Below the pieces are notes generated by a model. The model searched no databases and was not told where the DNA came from. It saw only the letters and a list, made by a program, of their open reading frames with translations. From Phallus indusiatus (lineage: Eukaryota > Basidiomycota > Agaricomycetes > Phallales > Phallaceae), in the NCBI GenBank assembly GCA_027605045.1, contig JAQFWX010000010.1:124001-188000 (forward strand): a stretch of 64,000 bases of DNA. The letters run 5' to 3'. The translations under genes were made by a program, and so were the position numbers. Position 1 is the stretch's first letter. Every line of letters starts with the position of its first letter. Below are positions 55,471-64,000 of this stretch, piece by piece.

Positions 55471-57621
55471 ATGTCTTCTACCAAGTTTCTCACTACTCCC
55501 GGAAGTTATCCTTTTCTACTGCAATTCACTGAACCTCCTTCGACCTCCCTATCGATTTTATTGACATTACTTGCCATATTACTCTCGTATGGGGCGTTCC
55601 TGCTTCTGAAACCCGATCCACTCGTAAGCATCACCCTATCTCGAAATGCTATATTGTTTGTTGACAACTTTTATCTAGGCTCACATCCCTGCCGTGGGCG
55701 GCAGTGATATTTTTTCCGCCTACTGGACGGGAAAAAAATTCAATGAGCACTCTCATGATCTTATTCGTGCCGGGTATAATGAAGTCTGTTGCTTCACACT
55801 TTGTTTTCGTATTCTTTTACTCGGTTTCATATTTGATTAGTACCATAAAAGGCCTTTCCGAATCCCAGATGATGCCGGTCGCTGGCATGTTATCGTGTGC
55901 CGACAAGACCAGGTCGAAGACTTGCGGAAAGCCCCAGACGACGTATTGTCGTCTAAGGAATTTACAAGCGAGGTCCGATTTTTCATTTTTTGAATTGACT
56001 TTTTTTTTTTATAAATCTGAGGATTTTTCAAGTTGTTTTTTGTTGACAATCTTTTAGTCAACCCCACAAGTGAATACCACTTTGATGTCGTGCGTTCACA
56101 TCTCACCAAAAACCTCGCAAATATATTCGATGATCTTCGGAGAGAAATTCAGGATGCGTTTGATGACAATATTCCTTTGACGGAAGGTATATTTCGGTCT
56201 CCATTTGTCATATCGGGTATCGGATAACATGCGAATATACAGATTGGTCTTCGGTACATGTATATTCCAAATTGGTTCAAATAATCGCCCGTGCTGCTAA
56301 CAGAATTTTCGTTGGTCTGCCTCTCTGTACGTATGAAATTTCTTTTACCACAAATTCCGAATTTGATCATATTTAGGTCGTGATTCGGAATTTCTTAAAA
56401 TCAATATTGATCTTACTATGCATGTCAACGAAAGCCGTGAAAGACTAATGCGCTTGCCGAAATTTCTGAGACCGTGAGTTCTAGTTTGCTATTGACTGAC
56501 TCGACAGACTTTGACCGATTTTCATCCTTTTTCCTTCTAAGTTGGACGGCGAAATATATAAACACATCTCGGCAAGCGGTAGATAGGGCTGCAGAGATCC
56601 TTAGTCCGTTTATCAAAGAACGGCGCAAAAAAATTGAGGAATATGGTCAAAATTATCCTGAGAAACCAGTATGTGCTCTTGAAATAAACGTCAAAGAATT
56701 CGGGTAAATGAATGTGCTAGTCCGATTTCTTGCAATGGATGATGGAAGAAGCTCCTAACTCCGAGGAACTGAGTGTCTTCAATCTGACGGCCAAAATCGT
56801 TGGATTCAACTTCGCGTCTATTCACACAAGTAGTATGGTCTGTATCTCTGGTTTATTAACTTGTTTTGCGCAAAGGCGTACCATTCACATTTTCCAAACA
56901 GAGTTTCACTCACGCTCTGTATCGTCTCGCCTCCGAACCACATTATATACAACCTCTCAGGGAGGAAATTGAAACTGTTATTAAAGAAGACGGATGGACC
57001 AAAGCTGCCATGACAAGAATGCACAAATTAGACAGTTTTTTCAAAGAGACCCAGCGATACGATGGGATTGGATTCAGTGAGTTCACAACCTATATATTCT
57101 ATTTTTACTTAGTACCATAACTCTACAGCTTCCATGGGACGCATGTCGTTGAAAGACTTCACCTTCTCCGACGGGACATTTATCCCGAAAGGAACCTTTA
57201 TTTCTGCTGCTGCATACCCAATTCACCGCAACGACGAAATATACCCCGACGGTGATAAATTTGATGGTTTCCGGTTTGCAAACATTAGATCTCACGAGGG
57301 ATTGAATACTACCAATCAGTATGTCAATACCTCTCCCGACTACATTGCTTTTGGTCATGGGAGACGTGCATGGTGAGTGCAACAAGGAATATAGTAGTGG
57401 TAACGCGCCAATTGAAGTGAGTCTATACTAACTCTGTGATATATGGCAGCCCAGGTCGATTTTTTGTCGCAACCAAGTTAAAAGTAATGATGGTGCACAT
57501 TCTACTCAATTATGATGTGAAAATGGAGAACGAAGGCGTTCATCCCCCGAATATCTCGCTAGCTATGGCTTGCATACCTAACATGACCGCTGAAGTGATG
57601 TTCAGACGGCGTCAAACATGA
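55471..57621 (+). CDS. Cytochrome P450, tandem copy 2 (open)
   Basis: This paralogue of P450-1 has the same exon layout. The start is MSSTKFLTTPGSYPFLLQF. The membrane anchor is LTLLAILLSYGAFLLL. The middle region has DAGRWHVIVCRQDQVEDLRK and KLVQIIARAANRIFVGLPLC. ExxR lies in FFKETQRYDG and GDKFDGFRFANIR follows. The haem loop is FGHGRRACPGRFF, again split TG|C by an intron. The end is EVMFRRRQT. Compared with copy 1, the loop has RRA for KHA and the PERF region differs. The proximal substrate-binding areas (around AVGGSDIFSAYWTG) also diverge, so substrate range could differ. All joins are in frame; two donors are weak (gtctgt, gtccga). Confidence 0.9.
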
Positions 57622-58284
57622 GGTACAAGAATCACTGTAATAGGTGTGTCTCTTTATGTAAATCTTGTTCTTTAGATTACTGGTTAATGGTTTCAACTTC
57701 TATATCTGGGGATGGTACAGGTATATATTATGTGAGTACGTTATGTACATAACGTGAAATGCGTACCGTGTGGTGCTACTAGTAGATAAATACGTGTTTT
57801 ATGTGAATTGAGAAACTCCGGTTTGTGAAAGAAAATATCGATGGAGTATATAGCCAAAATTACTAAGATGATATCATTGTTGTAAATGAGATCAGTGTCC
57901 ATCATCAACGCTGCTGGACCTCGCGAGACCAGATGTGTATATAACGCACTGTCCATCTGCTCGCTGAAACATTCAATTTTGATAGGCCACGTTTAAAAAA
58001 ATCGTGTCTTTCCGTTCCCTGATAACCGATCACTTTGCGCTCAATCCCTACGGCAAACGCTCCAAGAGAGGCGAAGAAGGGAGAAGAACTCAGTTTACAT
58101 AAAATGAAAGTCGACCCTCTTATATCACAAGGCTGTACACAAGGATGTGTCTCCCGCCGCACTCCAATGTCGGAATAGTTGTACGGCGTTTGCGATGCAC
58201 ATGCGTTTATCATAGACTGTCTGATCAGTGGGGTAACCCCATAAATTGAGAGCCTAATCTGAACTTCAATCAGGTTTACAGCGG
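57622..58284. other. Spacer between unit 2 and unit 3
   Basis: About 0.66 kb. No gene is supported. Only short ORFs (for example 57905-58336 minus) are present, without domain features. The right end runs into the xylosidase relic. Confidence 0.45.
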
Positions 58285-58985
58285 GAGGGAATCTGATGCT
58301 TATCTGCAGCCCATTTATATAAGTCAAGGCTATCATTTGGTGAGGGTATTCAAGTCAAATGGAGGGACCTGTCATAATTGATATCGCTCGGAATACACAG
58401 TCTAGATCTACGGTATCATGAGCGCTAGCGCTCATATACATATCGCAGCCTCAGTTTGCCAATGACCGATATGGATCTCCGTCAAAATGTCACAAGTTCA
58501 ATTCGGGTTAATACTACAGATGATACACTCAAATGTCAGTTCAGTGAATGAATTCAAAAATGGGTTGGACTATACCGCCTTCAAATTCTCGTGTATACCG
58601 TCGGACCGTTTGAATAACGCGACCAATTGAAGGCCTCGCGGCGTTCAGCGATACGTTGAAGCTAAAAATGCGAGACATGTTTCCTCGGACTATGCACCCC
58701 TTTGTGTATGTATATATGGCAATGGTGGTCCAACGCCTCATTCCAACAGACAACGGTTACTTCTGCCCGAGCGCGCGATATTGATCCACAAAAGGGGAGC
58801 ACAGTTTCTCTTCCGGCGGGCCCAGTCACCACATGCTCTGAAGTCTGATACGAACGAGAACTTGCGGATATATCCGACGGGAAACGTATACTTTCATGGC
58901 AAATACGTCAGGAGCATACTTTACGCCAGAACGGGAAGCAATCGATATTCCTGCAAAAAAACCACGGAGTATTATTACTGAAAGA
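58285..58985 (+). pseudogene. GH3 xylosidase 3' fragment (unit 3 relic)
   Basis: The sequence aligns with about 49100-49805, from the last intron to the stop region. Examples are aagtcaaatggagggacctg against aagccaaagtggagggactg, and gatattgatccacaaaagg against gatatcgatccacaaaagg. Multiple indels and stops break the frame. It is longer than the unit 2 relic, so unit 2 did not give rise to unit 3 after its own deletion. Confidence 0.78.
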
Positions 58986-59029
58986 CCTTACGATGATTAT
59001 ATATATGAAGAATGAAGATCGATGACAAC

Positions 59030-59230
59030 GCGTGCTCTTAGGCAGAGTCTGGTTTGTCCTGCTCATTAGGATCTTTGATGGTACTGGATTAGATCTATTA
59101 CAATGAGACCTACGATAAGCCATGGAGATGAGAAGCTGTGAGAGGGTACCCTTTCAATCTGAGACTAAATGTTCCTCGAAACTCGATGAAAACCTGTACT
59201 GAATGTCACGGATTTTGTTTTACCTGAATC
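59030..59230 (-). pseudogene. DMAC1-domain gene relic (unit 3)
   Basis: The sequence aligns with the second exon and intron of 49979-50310 (GGTCTCATTGTAATAGATC against GGTCTAATTCAGGGCATG). Stops lie in the homologous frame and the first exon is barely traceable. Confidence 0.5.
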
Positions 59231-60029
59231 GGGGGATCTAAGTCGTGTTTGTCGAGATGCGCAAGTTGCAATTTTGGTCAGACTTCAGCGGGAGGTGGGG
59301 AAGAACTTTATCCTGCAGTGACATGCGTGACAGCAGTTTCAGTTTCTCCCTGCCAACGTTGAACTGGCTCAACTTGAGATTCAATCCATATAACAAACCT
59401 ACTTTAACTCAACTCTCTACCGGCGATAAATTCAAACAAAATGGCGTGTTTACTGGTACTGATCACACTCCAACCACATCGGAAGGTCCGGCCTTCGGTG
59501 ACCAGAAATTCCTAATTCATGGCTGAACTGGATGGAGGTGTTGAATTAAGGCATACCCACGTCCTTCACGAGTTTATCCAGAATTGGTGGTTGCAATCCT
59601 TTAGGACCTTAATTTTTACAACATGGATCTCAGCTCCACATTAAAGATGCCTTGCTGAATAAATTGTGCTCTGGTAACTGGTTCATGCTTGAAAGGTTCC
59701 CCTTGGCCTTCTCTACCCGAAAAGCTATGCACATGCGGCTGCTGAACGCCTGGACGTCCTTGGAATCCAAGGCACATAGGTTGGTCAGGCTTCCGAGAGT
59801 CGCTGACGTTGCTTAGTTTTCGCGAGATACTTCCATTGGATCTCGTACATGATAATATGAAACTTGACTCCTATTGCACTATCTTCCACCGGCTTGCCGA
59901 AATAATTCAGCTTAATCCCGCGGACTGCTTCTGGTATGACCGGATTGGGTCCCTCGGATCCTTAATCAAGCGCAGTACCCTTTTTATAAAGGTTCCACTT
60001 TGACCGGCTACCCCGTTCGTGGGTGAATA
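59231..60029. other. Spacer upstream of P450-3
   Basis: About 0.8 kb. A 94-codon ORF (59245-59526) shows no domain. No gene is supported; P450-3 promoter sequence lies at the right end. Confidence 0.45.
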
Positions 60030-62182
60030 ATGTCCTCTTTGAACTTTTCCACTACTTCTCAAAGTTACTACACCTCTCTCTTTCAGTTCAATGAACCCCC
60101 TTTGACTTTCTCATCAATTGGTTATGCGTTACTTGCTATACTTTTCTCATATGGAGCATTTTTGATTCTGAAACCCGATCCACTCGTTAGTACCAGTACT
60201 ACCCCATTTCAAAATGCAATATTGTTTATCGACGGCTTCCATATCTAGGCTCACATTCCTGCCCTAGGCGGCAGTGATATATTTTCCGCTTATTCTACAA
60301 GAAAAAAATTCAATAGTCATTTTCATGAGCTTGTTCGTGCCGGGTATGAAAAGGTTCGTCGCTTCATGCCTTATTTTTCGTGCTCCTCGTTCTCGGTTCA
60401 GACTTGATTTCCAGTACCAAAAAGGACCCTTCCGATTACCAGATGATGACGGTCGCTGGCATGTTATTGTCTCTCGAGAAGACCACGTCGAAGATTTGCG
60501 CAAAGCCCCAGATGATACGTTGTCCTTTAGAGGATTCACGAACGAGGTATGATTTATTTCTCGCGATATCAGTTCGTATAAACCTAAGGGTCGTTTCAGT
60601 TGTTTTTTATTGACCGTCTTTTGGCTGAACCTACCCATGAATATCACGTCGGTGTGATACGTTCACAACTCACCAAAAACCTCGCTACATTGTTCGACGT
60701 TCTTCGAGGAGAAATCCAAGACGCGTTTGATGACAATATTCCTTTGACGGAAGGTACTTTTCAGCGCTCATTTCGTTATATCTGTTACTTATATCTGTAT
60801 AGATTGGACTTCTGTTCATGCTTATTCCAAGCTGGTTCAAGTAATCGCCCGTGCTTCTAACAGGACCTTCGTCGGACTGCCTCTCTGTACGTATAATTTC
60901 CATCCTTCAGTGACCTCAATCTTTATCATATTACATTTAAGGTCGCGACCCGGAATTCCTTAAAATCAATATCGATCTTACTATGCATATAAACGAAAGC
61001 CGTAAAAAGCTGATGCGTTATCCAAGATTTATGAGAAGGTTCTGGTTTGACATGAGCCAACTTGACAAACTCTGACTTTCATCCTTGTCTCTTGTTCAGT
61101 TTGGTCGCGAGTTATATAACCACATCTCGGCAAGCAATGACCAGAGCTGCGGAGTTTCTCACTCCGATTATCAAAGAAAGGCGCGAGAAAATGGAAGAGT
61201 ATGGTCGCAAGGACTATCCTGATAAACCAGTATGTGCTCTTTATATAAACGTCAAAGATTCATGTGTAAATGATTATGTTAGGCTGATCTTTTGCAATGG
61301 TTGATGGAAGAGGCCCCTAACTCGGAAGAACTGAGTATTCCAAATCTGACGACCAGGATTGTCGGTTTCAATTTTGCCGCCATACACACCAGCAGTATGG
61401 TTTGTATCTTCGTTTCGCTGAGAAACTGTTTTTGAAAAGGCTTAAACGTTTATATATAATTCACAGAGTTTTACTCACGCTTTGTACCGTCTTGGCGCCG
61501 AACAGCAATATATACAACCACTGAGGGAGGAGATTGAAGCCGTCATTAAGGAAGACGGATGGACAAAAGTTGCCATGACGAAGATGCACAAATTGGATAG
61601 CTTCTTCAAGGAGAATCAGCGATACGACGGGATCGGATTCAGTAAGTTCGAAATGCGTGAATTTTTTTTATGCTCTCCTTAGTAACATGTAATCCTAACA
61701 GCTTCCTTGGGGCGCCTGGCTACGAAAAACTTTACCTTATCAGACGGCACTTTTATTCCTAAGGGAACGTTGATTTCTGCTGCTGCAGACGCGATTCATC
61801 ACGACAATGAGAAATATCCTGAAGGTAATAAATTCGATGGCTTCAGGTTTGCAGATATTAGAACCCAAGACGGTTTGAACACCACCAATCAATTTGTTAA
61901 CACTTCCCTGATTACATATCTTTCGGTCATGGAAAACACGCATGGTGAGTACTCGTATTATCAGCTCAAGGGAAAAACGGGCGCTTGGTTGATATGCGTT
62001 TCGATGATAGCCCCGGCCGATTCTTCGCTGCAAACGAGCTGAAGGCGATGATGGCACACATTTTACTCAACTATGATATCAAGTTGGAGAAAGAAGGCGT
62101 TCGTCCACCGAACATGTCGCTGGCCACGACCTGTATGCCAAACATGGCCGCGAAAGTGATGTTTAGACGGCGTAGAACATAA
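60030..62182 (+). pseudogene. Cytochrome P450, tandem copy 3 (one-base deletion)
   Basis: Same layout as copies 1 and 2: start MSSLNFSTTSQSYYTSLFQF, anchor ALLAILFSYGAFLIL, I-helix FNFAAIHTSSM and PERF-like NKFDGFRFADIR. The K-helix reads FFKENQR, where copies 1 and 2 have FFKETQR; ExxR is still satisfied. Copies 1 and 2 read ...VNTSPDYI, but here ttaacacttccctgattac lacks one base near 61908, so the frame becomes VNTSLITYLSVMENTHG. The haem loop (FGHGKHACPGRFF in the lost frame) is never translated. Everything downstream is otherwise conserved to VMFRRRRT and the stop. The mutation is therefore recent, or a sequencing error, or the product is a truncated non-haem protein. Confidence 0.75.
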
Positions 62183-64000
62183 GATGCAGGAATAGTCTCA
62201 GTGATTAGCGGAACAAATAAGCTGGTCACTCAATGTGAACCCTGCCTATTCTTAAATATTTAACTTATTTATTCAACCTTTCTTAGTAGTAGTAAGTCTA
62301 GTGAGAATGTACCCGTATGCCTTTGCATCTGGAGAAGGTATATAGTATGGTGTACATTTGTGGTCAGCTCCATTTTTGTGCCGGCCGGTCACCGGCACAG
62401 GGTCTGAATATCTGAGATACCTACCTATTATTGAGAATGAAAATAGACTGTGAGGAAATGCAAATGGCGGCATATTGTAATTTTATATATCCTCTGTTGA
62501 ATTCATAATTAAGACCTTAGATGTAAAAATCAAAAAAAGATCACGCAGAATGCATTGAGAATTTGAAATCTGAACAACACTTAGATGATCATATATAGAT
62601 GTCTTTATTCAAAATCACTCCATTACATAAATATGCTGTTGAATGAGTGAGTATGAGATGTAGAGGTTTGAACGAAAAAGTGAAATTTTTAAAGGGTGAA
62701 TCAGAGAAGGAATTAAAAGGGAATAGGTTTTGTTTCAAAAGATAACAGAAAGTGTCAATAACTTTGACGCATGTTGCAGCATCAGTCAATTGTTGAGGGC
62801 GCCGAACGAGGTAGAAGAAGAACCTAAGTACCGTAAAACGGCCCTGCACCAGCTACAGTAAAGCGCAGACAGCAATATATGCACTGTCAAACACTCAAAA
62901 ATACCGAAAACTGACGTTTAAAGACCGGAGTCGAGATTCTAGACTGTCTGGTTGTCCCAACCAGACAATAGCCTCGTTTGGATTGTACCGGGACCACTAG
63001 ACCATACGGACTTAGGTTTATTTTCTTATACTCAGATTCAATCTTAACATTCAGAGATTCTTTAAAAAGCTTGTTCCGTTTGTTTCCTTTATTTCCTCCA
63101 TTTTTTCATTTCTTTGTATTTCTTTTGTTAGCTTCTCCATTTGCTATTTTTCTGAAAAGACTGTCGTTCAAAAAGGGAATTGGAATTCTGTAAGTAACGG
63201 AATATTAGCTAGACCAAAATGTACATATTTAAGAGCGTCGTTTTGACGAAGAAAGATAAGTTCTATTACCCGTTTTACTCAGGAATCAATCTTAAGTCGC
63301 GCTCTCACTTAATTACTTTCAAAACCTATTTTATTTTCTATTCTATCGCTGCTTCCTCTTATCTTACAACTATTCTACTCTATTCTACACACACGCCGGC
63401 TCCCTTCCTTCCCTTATTACTACTGACTCGCATGCTTCACAATCCCTAGTAAACTTTAGAGCAAATTCTAATCGTGTGTGACTAATGTATTAAGGGTACC
63501 TGTGTGCAGTGAACACGACATCTCCCCTGAGTTTGTTGTCCTTGAGTTTGAGAAATTTCTAGTCCCTTTGTCCACATTTGCGCATTCTTGCATTTTTTAT
63601 GTGCCTTCCTTTATTCCACTTTCCTTGTTTCCTATTCCTTCGTGTTCTTTATTTTGTATTACATCTGTTTTGTTATATGAAAGCTTTATGGATATTCAAA
63701 TTTATTTCGTAGAAGTACTTAATACTGTCAATTTAATCTTACTGTAGCATTGATGTGGTGTATCACTCTTGTATGCGTAAATAATCTGAATAGATGTAGT
63801 TTATTTAATTATCTTTTCAATGTGAAATTAGTAAAAGTCGAATTGGATCATATTGTGTGAAATAAAGTCGAAGCCTTGTCGCTGAAATAAGTTCGACCAC
63901 TTGAGAACACCGGATGAATTAACCTTTGAGCGTGAATCGCTCGTGTAGAACGACGATAAGCAAATAAAATTGAGTTGCAAATGGAGAGTTTGAGTGAAGC
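62183..64000. other. AT-rich right end without recognised gene
   Basis: About 1.8 kb of AT-rich, pyrimidine-run-bearing DNA. ORFs such as 62589-62849 (minus) and 63478-63747 (plus, hydrophobic) show no recognisable domain or clear splice structure, and look like the by-products of T-rich sequence. Confidence 0.5.

Noticed and set aside
47290..62182. Biosynthetic gene cluster for a secondary metabolite
   Set aside because: No terpene synthase, polyketide synthase, NRPS or transporter is present. The P450s are explained by tandem duplication of one gene.
63478..63747. 89-codon hydrophobic ORF near the right end
   Set aside because: Its Phe/Leu/Ser richness follows from T-rich DNA. No signal peptide with a plausible mature part, no splice context.

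Overview
The window is nuclear DNA of a filamentous basidiomycete, most likely an Agaricomycete. Genes are dense and cut by many short GT-AG introns of about 50-60 bases. Several families seen here (DUF6533, DUF6593, large P450 and GH3 sets) are typical of mushroom-forming fungi. No rRNA gene, CRISPR array, bacterial operon or intact autonomous transposon was found. Exon structures were worked out by hand from splice signals and protein continuity, so gene spans are better supported than every internal junction.

Left third (1-14.9 kb): a decayed tandem segmental duplication. Each copy holds a lineage-specific two-zinc-finger gene (+) followed by translation factor eIF5B (-). Copy A (1-5.3 kb) keeps an open zinc-finger gene, but its eIF5B is a relic with the middle and the Lys/Glu-rich part deleted. 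Copy B (6.0-14.9 kb) keeps a full eIF5B, but its zinc-finger gene carries a frameshift and a GC-rich segment has been inserted downstream. A 0.7 kb wedge between the copies holds a broken, unidentified coding sequence.

Middle (15-37.4 kb): mostly housekeeping genes. These are an FHA/coiled-coil tail-anchored protein (SLMAP/Far10/PRO45 type, STRIPAK), a small acidic protein, SDA1 (60S biogenesis), ARL2 (tubulin folding), a tyrosine/dual-specificity phosphatase, a small gene with an inverted pseudogene copy, two tandem DUF6593 genes, a divergent forkhead protein, an unidentified Ser-rich protein, a prolyl-iminopeptidase-type hydrolase, the RSC7/Swp82 chromatin-remodelling subunit and a small secreted protein.

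37.4-47.3 kb: a DUF6533 membrane protein whose 3' end is interrupted by an 866 bp element with perfect 313 bp inverted arms and tRNA-like sequence; a small MITE-like element with an inverted partial copy; the Cdc48 cofactor p47/Shp1 (SEP + UBX); and a mitochondrial HAD-IIA hydrolase (CECR5/HDHD5 type).

Right third (47.3-62.2 kb): three tandem units of [GH3 beta-xylosidase, DMAC1-domain gene, P450], all in the same order. Only unit 1 is complete. Units 2 and 3 keep only 3' scraps of the xylosidase and stop-riddled DMAC1 relics. P450-1 and P450-2 are open; P450-3 has a one-base deletion just before the haem-binding loop. The array therefore amplified a P450 and shed its passengers. The last 1.8 kb is AT-rich with no gene I can support.
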